A stretch of DNA of 64,000 bases from Antedon mediterranea. Its lineage: Eukaryota > Echinodermata > Crinoidea > Comatulida > Antedonidae. The notes beneath the pieces are model-generated. The model was not told the origin of the DNA. It searched no databases and was given only the letters and a program-made list of their open reading frames with translations. Where the stretch lies: assembly GCF_964355755.1 (NCBI RefSeq), contig NC_092672.1, positions 9,052,001 to 9,116,000 of the forward strand. The letters run 5' to 3'. Shown here in pieces: positions 12,112-24,585 of the stretch (its first letter is position 1; the number at the start of each line of letters is the position of its first letter). The translations under genes and the position numbers were made by a program.

Positions 12112-12240
12112 TAAGATAGTTTATTGACCTACTGTCCACATTTTACATAATTTAATTTTAATGGAATAAATTATGGTTCGCCGCAATGCATTACATAACG
12201 TTTAATTAGCACGTACGTAGGGTGAAAATAACGCATAGTC
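12112..12240. repeat. Third, diverged copy of the ALP 5' region
   Basis: This stretch (aagatagtttattgacctac ... taattttaatggaat ... ttagcacgtacgtagggtg) aligns with the start of the conserved upstream blocks at 2260-2380 and 12791-12905 but with many changes. It is probably a relic of an extra duplication of the ALP promoter region, not a working promoter, since no first exon follows it directly. Confidence 0.5.
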
Positions 12241-12790
12241 ATAATCCTTACTTTAAATAGATTAACTATTCCAAGAACAGGTACGTGTTGGCCCATTTAT
12301 TTGTTTTTTATACTGGGTAGCCTCTTCAGTCAAAGACTGTTCTCCCAGAGGGCGCAGTTATAAGTTGCTTTGTATGACAGTGGCTTTATGTAATACTTGT
12401 ACACCGGAGTGTATCTCGAAAGATGTATGGGTTTTTTCAAGTGCACATGAGCTAGATGTGTACACTGGACCTACAGTTTATAGTCCTTATCCGTGAAGAC
12501 CACTACCACCAGAACCATAGAGCAATTAGATCCTCGAACCCTTGATTATGTTACGACTACGTAGGCCTAATTAGGGTTACACTGTTAAAACATTTCACTG
12601 GAAAGTGTGTCTTTAATTAATTGAAGTGTCCCTTGAATAGAAATGTCTCAAAAGAGGTTATTTTTACTTTTTTTTTTGGGTTATTAAAAGTCAAATATTA
12701 TTTTTAGATTATTAGTTATTAGAAATGTTCCAAAAACCAAGAATTAGTATGTAAACTACAAACCAGAAGAACATTTTCAATCATTATTGT

Positions 12791-13145
12791 AAGATGTTTA
12801 TTGACCTGACTACATGTGCACAATTTGTGTAAATAAATGTTAATGGAAGGAACAGTATGGTCTACCGCATTCCAGGACTTAGTTAGCACGTACTAAGGTG
12901 GAAATAAATGAAGAATATTCAAATTATGTTATTTCATGACAGAAATTACTAACCTTGTGTAATATGAGTTTTGTTATTACGAACTTCCTGAAATAAACAT
13001 ATTAGACAAAGCGAAAACACGCCCCCTTTCACCATCAACTGTTATATAATTGTGTTATTTCTTGTAAACTGTTCATTATTGTTCTATGATATGATTCTAT
13101 GATATATGATTTATGATAGAACGCAGTGCCAGTGTTGAAATAAAT
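12791..13145 (+). promoter_or_regulatory. ALP-2 proximal 5' region
   Basis: Close copy of 2260-2599 before ALP-1, including ATTGACCTGACTAC, CATTCCAGGACTTAG, TTAGCACGTACTAAGGTGG and a TATATAAT at 13043-13050, about 100 bases before the start codon. A small insertion (atgattctatgatatatg) just before the start distinguishes it from ALP-1. Its role as promoter is inferred from position and conservation. Confidence 0.55.
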
Positions 13146-16100
13146 ATGTTTCGGTATTTTTATTCAGTTGTTTTATTTTCTCTTTGTTTCGTGTACGTTC
13201 AAAGTGAGTACATAATATTTAAGTTATTTATTTTGTCATTTTATGAGTGAAAATAGTTTTTTTTTCAGGGTTTTTTTCTATGGAAGTGATTAGGCCTAAG
13301 TTTATTAAAACTACAAAATGGCCTATTCAAAGTATGATTTTATTAATCTTCATTCTTCATGTTTTTGAGGGACAATACATCTTTAAAATTCTAATAATAA
13401 TGTTTTGGCCTAATCGAAATTTACAATTTCTTTTTTATATTATTATTTTCAGCTAATGAATACGCAAAGTATTGGAATGATTTTGCGGCAGATGAGCTAG
13501 AGAAGGCGTTACGTGCGCAAAATCTTAATAAAGAAATAGCAGAAAATACTATAATATTCATTGGAGATGGAATGAGCGTACCGACTGTGTCGGCAGGTAG
13601 AATGTTTGTAGGGCAACTTGCAGGCAAAACGGGTGAAGAATTCCAACTATCATGGGAGACGTTTCCTCATGTGGCATTAAGTAAGGTAAGTTATATTGGT
13701 ATATGACTGTGTTTGTACACATCATACACACCTTAGACACGTTGAAATTAAATATACGCATACGTTACCTATTCTGCAAGAGGTGTTGTTGAAGAAAATA
13801 ATTGGACTGGCTGTAGGCCTCTATGCTGTGACAGACACACAGATACGGCACCAAATAACATCGTAAAAACATTTAAATAACATAATAAATATAAAATCCT
13901 GTTGTTTAAAAGTGTGTGTATACGCCTAGTTGTTTAAAAGTGTTGGTCATTGGTGAAAAAATTACAGTGGTGTGTTCCATGCCATGCGCACTAAATTTCT
14001 TCTTCATTCTGTAATAGTATAGACTTAATTGCCCCAAGTCTGTATTGTTTTTTTTTTATTTATTTGATTTTATTTCAACCGCGATTTTTGTCTGAAAATA
14101 CAAACTAAAGTAATACACGTATGAAACGCCATATGTGCAAAAATATTTATATTTTTAGTAATATTAAAACAAAACTACAGTACTACTATAACTTACCATT
14201 AGATCTACATTCTCAAATTGCGTTTTTCAATTTTATTCATCCTTAATTAAAATTAATTATTTTACTGCACAGACTTACAACACGGATGCGCAAGTTCCGG
14301 ACTCAGCAGGAACCGCGAGTGCGTTTTTAACCGGCGTAAAAACGAAGTCAGGTGTGATAGGCCTGGATGATCACGTGGAATTTGGAAGTTGTGCATCAAC
14401 CGAATCAGCAGCAGTGGATTCAATTCTGCATCTAAGTCAAAGAGCAGGTTTGTTAAATTTGCATTTCATATTGATTTCAAATACAATGTCAATTAAGTTC
14501 TTCCACAATCCACAAAGTTTGTGCAAATTAATATAGTATAGGTTGTTTTTGTGGAAGGTGTTATTATTAAATTGTTTGTGTATGTTTTGTATACGGATGT
14601 ACTATCCAAAATAAAAATTAAATGAATGTGGTGGTCTGTGGTTCCATAAATCAGGAACGTAGCAGTATAGTAGGCCTAGTGTAAGTAAACTCTGATTTGG
14701 TGGACTTATAATCACCCAGTAATCAATGCCTGTTTGTTTTAGGAAAGTCGACTGGGATTGTCACAACTGCGCGGGTGACTCATGCCACACCGGCTGCTGC
14801 ATACGCAAAATCTCCAGACCGTGGATGGGAAAATAACAGTGACATACCAGATGCAGAGGCTGCCTTAGGCTGCAAAGATATTGCTTTGCAACTTGTGGAA
14901 AATGCTACAGGAATTCAGGTGAATATTTAACCAATATTCAATCACAAATTATTATTTTGAATATGATCAAACGTAGTCAACTTTGCACGATAGAACGAGC
15001 CAAAGCGTGTATGTGGGTAAGCTTGGTTCCTACTAGTGACGCACCGTAACGCAACCTACGCAACGTAAGGAAATTTCCTTCCGATAATTGTGTTTGGCTC
15101 GTCTGTTTACAGCACTGTTGGGTCGTCGGTTCCCACGTGTGATTTCACAATACAGCATTTTGCGTCAATACGTCGCTGCGTTGCGTTACGTTGCGTCGCC
15201 AGTGGGAACCACACTAGGGGTTGTTAAATCCTATTAAAATAACGAGCTGATCAATTGCGATTAACCATCCCGCAACAATGTATACCTCCCTCTAATATGT
15301 ATGCAGCCACAAAAATGTAATAATCCAAAATGCTCATAATCTCGGGTAATGATTAAGAGTAGACTGTTTTAAACAAAAATGTATTGCGCATACTTAATCT
15401 CGATTCCTGGAAAAAACAAAATCAAAAACTTACGGTATTTTATTGTACCATTAGGTTGTTTTGGGAGGTGGCCGACGTGAATTAACGCCAACATCAACAC
15501 CTGATGCTCAAAGCAGTGGGCGTTTTGGATATAGAACAGACAATAGAAATCTCATCGATGAATGGGTAGCACTACGACCAGAAGAAACTACTCGTTATGT
15601 TTATAATAAAGGCCAATTTGACGATATTGATACGGACAAGATAGATTATTTGCTTGGTAAGACACTAAATAAAACTAAAAAATAAGAATTGATGATTTTG
15701 TCAACATTAGTAACTTATATGTCTGTAACATTACTATTAAAATAACGTTTGAAATGTAGATTTCTTATTTAGGCAATGTCAACATTGCTAAAGCAGTTAC
15801 TACTGTATACCTGTACTGCAATAATATAACGACTAATTTCAGTTGTTTCTTCAAAACACTGCATGATAGGCTAGCATTAACATTTATAAAGCTCCGTCTA
15901 CACTATCTATCAAACTAGTTTGACAAAAAACGTGATGTGATATGCTCAAATATGGTAGTGATTTGACATCATCATATCTACATGGGCAAATCACATTTTT
16001 TGTCACATAACGTGTGGTATTGTAGACAAGGCTTAGTCCATGATTAAAAAGTTAGTATAATAATATACTTATATAATATACGAAACAAACGAGGTTTATT

Positions 16101-17888
16101 CTGTAATTATGAAAATGGGGAGGTATACGACGTACGCCGAGAAATCCTCTCTTGTTTTCTATATTAATAAATAAATTAGAACATTAAAGTAACCTGGTTA
16201 ATACACTGCTATAATCTTATTCTATAATGGATGCCTTGTCTTATACGTATAGAATTGACTAATCTACTTATTAATTTGCTTTTGATAGGATTGTTCGACC
16301 GTACACATATGAATTTTGAATCAGAAAGAGACACTTCAGACGACGGTGACCCGTCGTTAGAAGAGATGACAGAAAAAGCGATTCAGATATTACAAAAGAA
16401 TGAAAATGGATATTTCCTCATTGTTGAAAGTAATAATAATAGTTCATTCTTATATAATCATTATATAAGCAAGCTGTCAATGCGCTAAACATTATTACCC
16501 CAGTCATTTTTTTGGTCAAACACGTATGGAAACATACTCCCATAATGCAGCTAGTATCAGCGCAAAGTTGTTTCTTGATCTAATCAAGTTCCCATTTATA
16601 CACCTGGGTGGAGAGAGGCAAACGTAAGTAAGTATCTTGCCTAAGGATACAAGCAATGCGGCGAGAGGTGGATTCGAACCTCGATCTCACGATCAACATA
16701 CTGCGCCACACGCTTTCACAAGTAAATTATATACATTCTGTCGATTTAGATATTTGTATAGAGATAAAACATAATTGATTGATCTATGTTAGAATAGAAA
16801 TTAGATTTTGAATACTGCTAGATTAAAAACAAACTATTCAACTAGTCAAAGAACACATCGATAAATGGTTACTTTAATAACTTATATCTTTACAATACTG
16901 ATGTATTCATCTTATTACGTAATATCGTTTGAATATTCCAGGTGGTCGAATCGACCATGGTCATCACAGAGGACATGCGTACGATGCATTGAATGAACTG
17001 AATCAATTACATTTGGCTGTTGCTAAGGCGAAAGAGATGACAAGTGAAGACGACACATTGATTATAGTGACGGCAGATCACAGCCACACATTATCATTTG
17101 GTGGCGACTCCAGTAGAGGGAACCCAATTCTAGGTAAAGCTCTGTTAAGCTTGGTTCCCACTAGAACGTAACGCAAGGACGTAAACGCAACGCAAGCGTT
17201 TTAACCAATGACAGGCGAAGTTATAGACAGTTTTGACAATTTCATCCCCATAGTGTTTATGAGAGTTGAATTGCTTAGAATTCTGTTTATATTTCTATGT
17301 TTATATATTTATGCGTTCATCTTCTTTAGGTCTTGCTGACGGTTCTGTCGGATCAGATGGTTTACCATACACCACATTAGCGTATGCAAATGGACCAGGT
17401 GGCGAGCAAGTATTAAAATCGTTCAAGGAAAACGGTCGCCGACCAGATAACACTAAAGTTGATACAGGTAAATTCATTTACGTTCAGTTTAACTATAAAA
17501 AAAATACAAAATTCCTCAAGGTTGTTAATAATTGGATAGCTACTTGGGATTTTTTTTACTTTTATGATTGATTTTTTACCGTAGCTAAATTTCTTTAATG
17601 TTCTTTACAGAGGACAAAGAATATAAGCAAGACGCTTTAGTTCCAAGAGAATTAGAAACGCATGGCGGTGAAGATGTTGCAATCTATGCTAGCGGACCAA
17701 TGGATCACTTATTCCACGGCGTCCATGAACAAAACTACATCATGCATGTAATGAAGTACGCCTCATGTGTTGGTTATAATAAAGAACATTGTGAGATCGT
17801 TGACAATGGAACAAATGATGCCTCTGTACATTATCCAACATTCCTTACATTTATCATGTCTATCTCAGTATTCAGGTGTTTTCTCTAA
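13146..17888 (+). CDS. ALP: Alkaline phosphatase copy 2 (ALP-2)
   Basis: Exons: 13146-13203, 13453-13685, 14273-14447, 14743-14918, 15455-15656, 16289-16429, 16942-17133, 17330-17467, 17611-17888; phases agree and give 530 aa. Hydrolyses phosphate monoesters outside the cell. Signal peptide at the start; metal-ligand Asp58 in IGDGMS; nucleophile Ser108 in [16 protein letters not shown] plus DRGW arginine; [22 protein letters not shown]. The two cysteines expected near SCAST and LGCKD and the C-terminal pair (ASC, EHC) are present. After DNGTNDAS comes a hydrophobic tail ending SVFRCFL, a likely but short GPI-anchor signal. Odd points: GMG is GMS next to the metal ligand, and the small second exon of ALP-1 and ALP-4 is absent, with no room for it in the 249-bp first intron. 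Probably active; membrane-anchored by inference. Confidence 0.93.
15019..15217. mobile_element. Harbinger-like MITE, in ALP-2 intron
   Basis: Left end AAGCTTGGTTCCTACTAG and right end CGCCAGTGGGAACCACAC are inverted copies. The inside carries GTAACGCAAC-type words in both orientations, as in the copies at 17148, 43434, 54485, 54515 and 54836. No coding capacity. Confidence 0.7.
15890..16033. mobile_element. Palindromic MITE, GTCTACACTAT family, in ALP-2 intron
   Basis: Left end AAGCTCCGTCTACACTAT, right end ATTGTAGACAAGGCTTA; the middle reads caaatatggtagtgatttga. The whole element is an imperfect palindrome. Related full or half copies occur at 31707, 32139, 33483, 38785 and 49480, so this is a repeated family. 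Confidence 0.75.
16495..16722 (-). mobile_element. tRNA-derived SINE, antisense copy, in ALP-2 intron
   Basis: On the minus strand this reads GTGTGGCGCAGTATGTTGAT, GTGAGATCGAGGTTCGAATC, attgcttgtatccttaggca, gtatcttgcc-type text and aggtgtataaatgggaac. The A-box-like and B-box-like (GGTTCGAATCC) words and similarity to 10138-10375 support a tRNA-derived SINE. It lies between the exons ending at 16429 and starting at 16942. Confidence 0.75.
17148..17231. mobile_element. Half copy of the Harbinger-like MITE, in ALP-2 intron
   Basis: Begins AAGCTTGGTTCCCACTAGAA and continues through gttttaaccaatgacaggcg to ttatagacagtt. It is almost identical to the left halves of the elements at 43538 and 54515 but the right half is missing. 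Confidence 0.75.
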
Positions 17889-19366
17889 TGTAGCTTAATA
17901 GTTTATTTGAGAGGTATATAAAAGAACGTGGATGTAGGCCTACTGGGGTATATTAGATCCTTTTTTATTTAATATGTGTTTTGATACCTCTATAGATTGG
18001 TTCCTACTATATTTAACTTTATCTGAACTAACTACATACAGCAAGTTACATTCCGACTGATTTCTTCTAATTGAAACTGAAAACAAAGTAAATGAAGGGT
18101 GGTCTGAAACTTTTTTAATAATTGTACTATTTTAATGTTGATAATCATGTGTACAAAGCTGAATCTGTAAATTAATGTTATGGTATAACATTTTAAGATA
18201 TATATTTTTTAATTAAGGAAATTATATGTGAATATAGGAAAAAATAAATATTACCAAACTCTCTGATAGTTTAAATAAGATAATTAGTTGTGTTCATGAA
18301 ATATATTTTCTTGATAGGCATTGTTGATGCTTAACTTAGCAAGGCCATATGCATGGTTGCAGTCGCGTGCTCAAATTTGAGTTAGTGTTTACCGACCAAC
18401 CGACCGACATGGTAAGCTGAAGAGTCGCGTTTGCACGTGACTAAAAATACGGCTAAAATTGTTGAGAGGTTAAGCATATAATTTTGACCGTTTGATCTGA
18501 AACTGTTCAATTGAAATGGTCCTACTCATTGAATGAAAATGCACAAGAAATATTTAATCAGAAATTACAGTAAGATAGCATCAGATATATGGGCATATCA
18601 ATAAGGTATAGGGTCTATTTGTGAAAAAAGGAGAGATCTTGCATAAATTAATTAAAATCATAAAGGAAAATAAACAATTCATATCAATAATTCGGTCAAA
18701 TTAACTGAATGTCTCTTGTATCAAATTATATACATATTTTTAACTCATGCTTTTAAATCATAAATTTAAATTGGGGTGTCTAGAAAACTCAGATCTAGAA
18801 AACTCAGATCTCAGATATATCTGAGTTTTCTACCCTTTAAATTGATGTAAATTGTAATGCTTGTTGTTTATACTAATACTATTTTTATATTTTGTGATGT
18901 TAAGAACAATTGTACATTTTGTTAATGGAACGAATAATAAAGTGTGATTTAATTTAAGATTTAATTGTAAAATATATTTTTAAGTTTTAAATTACATCAG
19001 CACAATAACCAACTTAAATAAGTTATTACAAACTGCGAACACTATATTGCAAAGCGCGAGAGCCTAACTAAGTGCGACAGAACAAAGTGCGACAATAGAT
19101 AGACAATCTGGATTGGTTAAATCTGTCCATTATTTAGGACAGCGCCCCTCTCAATCTGACAGAAAACTCCTATGATGAAAATGAAAATTTCATCAACCCT
19201 CTCAGCACAACGTGTGGCACCCTGATTATTACAAAGTGCAACGATACCAAAAGTGCGAACAGAAGACGCCCTCTGTCATAAGCTTACTATTATTAGTCCT
19301 ATGTCAACTTGAATGTTCATTTTTGAAAGGAGATTCCTTGAATTCTGGTAGTAGGATACTGTTAAC
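17889..19366. other. ALP-2 3' flank and ALP-2/ALP-3 spacer
   Basis: The first 350 bases are probably ALP-2 3' UTR, since CATGTGTACAAAGCTGAATC resembles the ALP-1 3' flank. At about 18779-18830 there is a hairpin built from repeated CTAGAAAACTCAGATCT and its complement. No exon is supported. Just before ALP-3, ACGCCCTCTGTCATAAG echoes the GCCCTCT word of the ALP-1 and ALP-2 upstream regions. Confidence 0.5.
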
Positions 19367-22300
19367 ATGAATATGTTTCGGTCCTTTTATTCCCTTGTTT
19401 TATTGTCTCATTGTATCGTATACGTTCAAAGTGAGTAATCGAGTGATTTCTTATTTTGAACTTTTTATGTTGAACATGGCCATGGAGGTTTAGTTTAAAC
19501 TGCAATACAGTAGTGCAATATGGATAACCACGGAATATATACTTGTGAATGTGAACAATGACGATACAGGATATCTAGGACATTAGAAGATAAAGAAAGA
19601 TGTAGGAATAAGGCAGGACCAAAATCTCAGTTACTTTACTTAAAAGGTTTTGCTGATCACTTTAGGTGAATCGTAGGCCTAATATAAGGAATATGTAATT
19701 AGTTTTATTATTGAGTCTACAAGATCTAAATAACCTAGATCATTCACAAATTAATTTTTGAATTTTGGGAAACTGTTTAGATTAATAATTGATTTGAAAT
19801 ATGCAATTAATACCTGCATGATGTAATGACAAGTAACAAATAGATTCACTAGAATTTATACATCGCACTGTGTGCAAAATAAATGGAGATACTGTATCAC
19901 AGTACCATAACACGATATTAAGTGAAAGAGGATATATCATTAATACAGTAATAGTCACTTGAACATTAGACTCACAGGCCTTTATCTGTAAAAGCTTTGG
20001 GAAGTTTCCACATGCAGTGTTTAAAAATATTAGCGGGCAGAGAATTTCCATTTAGGCTAAGTTACATTACCTATTAAGATAAAGGTACACAAATACACTG
20101 TTGTTATTATTTAGAAACAAACACTAAGAATATATGTTATGATAAAAGAAGAATTTCAACAGTATCACACTAATTTTGTAGTTATTATCTACTATATTAA
20201 AAAGTACCTGACAAAGTAATCAATGTAAACATTCGCTTGGCGGGTTATCTATCTAAATTTGCACAGTGGTCTCAATTGTGATTGCCGGTAACACAAATCG
20301 TTATTCCTATGACTGCATGTCCATAAATTGTATAGCAAAACCAACAAACATGTGCGCACAGACTCAAAATATATTATAGGCTACAGTATTCTAAGTAAAT
20401 TAAGGGTACATTAAAAAAAGTAGGCAGATGCCCGATAAGATAAAACCTTGGGCGAGTCTAAACAAACGACAGAGAGCAATTAAAAAAAAATACAGGGTGT
20501 GAACAGGGACAATACAAGACAACCACGGGGGGAGGGGGGACGAACGGAAAAACAGCTATTCTGAGACAGCAGATCATGTCTTGATTAAGGACTGAAATTG
20601 ATACAAACATTTCATCAACAAAAAAGTTCTAATTTCAGCTGATGAATACGCAAAGTATTGGAATGACTTGGCGGCAGATGAGCTGGAGAGGGCATTGCGT
20701 TCACAAGACCTCAACAAAAATATAGCAAAAAATGTTATAGCATTCATTGGAGATGGAATGGGCGTAGCAACAGTGTCAGCAGGAAGAATTTATGTAGGGC
20801 AACTTGCAGGAAAAACGGGTGAAGAATTCCAACTATCATGGGAGACGTTTCCTCATGTGGCATTAAGTAAGGTAAGTTAGAGAATGTTGCTCTATGAACA
20901 TAAGCATGTGCTTAATACATTAAAGGGATATACAGCATTACCCACTGCCATTACTAAATCCAAGAAATTATGTAGTATGTTTAAGCGGATATTAGCCCTT
21001 GGTGGCATTTGCAGCAATAAAGAAATTGAATTGAATTGAATAGAAATGGTCAAAAAAATATCTATTTCCAATGGTCCATTCTAAATACGCACTCTGTGAG
21101 ATTCATTTTACAAAGTATGTTTAGGTTACAAGAATATTAACCAATTAGAAGTTTTAAATTTTGTTTTTCCATATCATGGACAAACCAATATATACCTGAT
21201 CAATCAAATTCCACTTTCGGCATAATGCAACCCTTACTGCACAGACTTACAACACGGATGCACAAGTAGCTGACTCGGCAGGAACCGCGTGTGCTTTTTT
21301 GAGTGGCGTAAAAACGAAGGCAGGTGTAGTAGGCTTAGATAATCACGTGGAACGTGGGAATTGTGCATCAACAGAATCAGCAGCAGTGGATTCAATTGTG
21401 CATCTAAGCCAACGAGCAGGTTTGTTAAAGTGTGCATAAGTATAGGTACAATGTGGAGGAATGGAATTTTTTTAAACCGATAATGTAACAAACTTCTACA
21501 TTTTAGGAAAGTCGACTGGGATTGTTACAACTGCGCGGGTAACTCATGCAACACCGGCTGCTGCATACGCAAGATGTCCAGAACGAGACTGGGAAAGTAA
21601 CAGTGACATACCAGAAGAAGAAGCTGCCTTAGGCTGCAAAGACATTGCTTTGCAACTTGTGGAAAATGCCACAGAAGTACAGGTGAATATTTAACTCACG
21701 AATAGTATTGATCACACTTGGTTTACTTGAATGTTAACTTTTCACGACCCGACTCATATTTGTTTAAAGCGTGTACCGTACTGTATGATTTTAGATATGT
21801 GTATCTTATTATTAAAAGTAATACCAGCGATTGCATCACTACCGAAAGCAAACATTTACTCAACTGAAGCGTGCAAGCACAAAACCATCTACTAAAAAAA
21901 GTGTATATTTGGATAACTGTTTGGAAAACGTTTATTGCGCATGCTTGTCGCGATCTTCTGACATTAACAGGGCCGGGAATACTTTTATCTTTAGGTTGTT
22001 TTAGGAGGTGGCCGACGTGAATTTATGCCAAACACTACAGCTGATCCTCAAAATAAGAAATATTTTGGAAAAAGGACAGACAAACGGAATCTCATCGACG
22101 AATGGGTAGCACTACGGCCAGAAAATACTACACAATACGTTTATAATAAAGGCCAATTTGACGATATTGATACGGACAAGATAGATTATTTACTTGGTAT
22201 GTGTCTAAAACCAAGACCATTTATAGAGTTGAATTTATAAATAGAATCAGGTATTTTTTAAATGAAGGTTATACGAGTTTTATATAAAATGAAAACAATA

Positions 22301-23322
22301 CCAAAAAATCATGATGACCATGATCATCTAATTAACCTTCTTTTCTTCGTCTTCCCTCATTGTAATTTTTATTGTAATAATATTCGTTAAATACACACAT
22401 TCGGAATTATTCATCTCAACACAATATCTGTATACGAGATCATAACAGATGTACATTATAGTTTGAATAAAGTGTTGTAAACAGTAAATATTCTCCAAAC
22501 TAAAAGTACCGGGTCTGGTAACCACAGATTGACTCTTTTATCAGTTATATGCTCGTTCTATAAATTGATGACTAGTTTGTTAATATGAAAGCAAGTTGAT
22601 CGAATCAGTACCGTTGTAATGTATGATCATTCTGGAAATTATCTCACAAAGTTTAATACTATGGGATATGAATTTTGTAGGATTATTCGACCATACACAT
22701 ATGGATTACGAATCAGAGAGGGACACTTCATACGACGGTGACCCATCCTTAGAAGAGATGACAGAAAAAGCGATTGAGATATTGAAAAAGAATGAAAAAG
22801 GATATTTCCTCATGGTTGAAGGTAAATACATCCGTTTTGTTTAAAATATATTAGGCATTATAGGTCCAAAGGCAAAATACTGAAAAAATGACAATGCTGT
22901 GGTTATCAGTGGCTGGATCTCAATGAAGATACATAAAAAAAGCGAAAGGCTAAATCAAAACGATAAAGTTAAACAGCCAGAAAAGGTAGCAGAGATTTCG
23001 GGCAACACCTTATCAGTGCAAGTGAAGGAGATATATGAACAGGGGTTGTATATTTGACTGTGTTATTTGAATATTCTAGGTGCTCGAATTGACCATGGTC
23101 ATCATAATGGTCAGGCGTACGATGCATTAAACGAACTGAATCAATTACATTTGGCTGTTGCTAAGGCGAAAGAGATGACAAGTGAAGACGATACATTGAT
23201 TATAGTGACGGCAGATCACAGCCACACGTTTTCATTTGGTGGTTACCCTGACAGAGGAAATCCAATTCTAGGTACGAAACATCCCCTTTATTTACCTGAA
23301 CACATGCCAATGTTTCTTGCAA

Positions 23323-23353
<31 letters not shown>

Positions 23354-24300
23354 CAAAAAACACACTTACCTTGTATGGGTCAAAAAATGACAAGAGAGAA
23401 CATTATTTTGGTGTGCTACAGTGGATCCGAGTTAAATATTGTGTATATTATTTCAATATTATCAGTAAATGCCCTATGTTTAAACACTTCGTGCGTTCCT
23501 TCATTCAGGTCTAGTCAATACCGGCGTCGGATCAGATGGATTGCCGTACACCACATTGGCTTATGCAAATGGACCAGGTGCCAACAAAGTATCTCATTCG
23601 TTCAATGCAACTAATCAGCGACCAAATAACACTGGCGTTGATACAGGTGAACTAAATTAATGTATATCTCTGCTCCAACTATAGGAAGCCTCAAGATTAA
23701 ACAATGTAGAATAATTGAAGACTTTTAAAAATGTCTGTTATTTCTAATAATCCAATGTACAATGTAAAGATGTCTGTCAAAGATCTTGAATCATTGATCG
23801 AAATGTTAATAGCCTGAAATACAAAAAAAACGCAACATTTATTAGATAATAGTTGTCAATTGTTATATAGTTAATAGTTATTCTGATTAGCAATAGTGGC
23901 TACAGTGGATAGATTTAAAACAATCGCACTTTTATGATTTATCTCAGTTTTATCGTGTACTCTTGGTTGCATAGACTTAGGCTTAAACACATTTCCTTTA
24001 TTGTTTACAGAAAACAAAGACTACGAACAAGACGCTTTAGTTCCATTAGCTTTAGAAACGCATGCCGGTGAAGATGTTGCAATCTACGCCACCGGACCAA
24101 TGGCTCACTTATTCCACGGCGTCCATGAACAAAACTACATCATGCATGTAATGAAGTACGCCTCATGTGTTGGTTATAATAAAGAACATTGCGAGATCGT
24201 TGACAATGGAACAAATGATGCTACTGTACATTATCCAACATTTCTTACATTTATCATATCCATCTCAGTACTATTGATTCAAAGGTTTTCTGATTTATAG
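19367..24300 (+). CDS. ALP: Alkaline phosphatase copy 3 (ALP-3)
   Basis: Exons: 19367-19430, 20639-20871, 21245-21419, 21507-21682, 21995-22196, 22681-22821, 23080-23271, 23509-23646, 24011-24300; all phases agree, giving 536 aa. The start chosen (MNMFR...) leads a hydrophobic signal peptide; a second in-frame ATG six bases on is possible. Metal-ligand Asp60 in IGDGMG, nucleophile Ser110 in [16 protein letters not shown] plus ERDW arginine, [11 protein letters not shown] (Ala where other copies have Gly), TADHSH and ETHAGEDV are present. The tail after NGTNDAT is hydrophobic ([12 protein letters not shown]) and fits a GPI signal. A poly-C tract at about 23322-23340 lies in an intron. AATAAA words follow the stop at about 24310 and 24331. 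The small second exon is missing. Predicted active ectophosphatase. Confidence 0.93.
20970..21042 (+). mobile_element. LINE 3' end fragment with GAATT tail, in ALP-3 intron
   Basis: Reads AGTATGTTTAAGCGGATATT, agcccttggtggcatttgca, then AATTGAATTGAATTGAAT. A second copy of the same text with the same short tail repeat is at 35648-35721. Repeated 3' ends carrying simple tails are typical of 5'-truncated LINE insertions. No reverse transcriptase part is left. Confidence 0.6.
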
Positions 24301-24585
24301 TCCCCCAAAAAATAAATAGAAATGTTATAGAATAAACTATTAGGCAGCGTAAAGCTAAAAGAAAAAAAAACAATCCATAAAAATGCTATGTATTTTTGTT
24401 TCATCCTTATGTTTCTTGACATCTATAATTTATCAGATTTATTCCTAATTGTTAACAACTAGATGGCACGCTCGCTTCGCTCGCGTACCATCTAGGGGTG
24501 CTCACAGATGGTTCTCGAATACAGTAGAATAGAATAGAGACAACAAAACCAATACTGGATTCCATAAAGGACAATTAATTTATGT

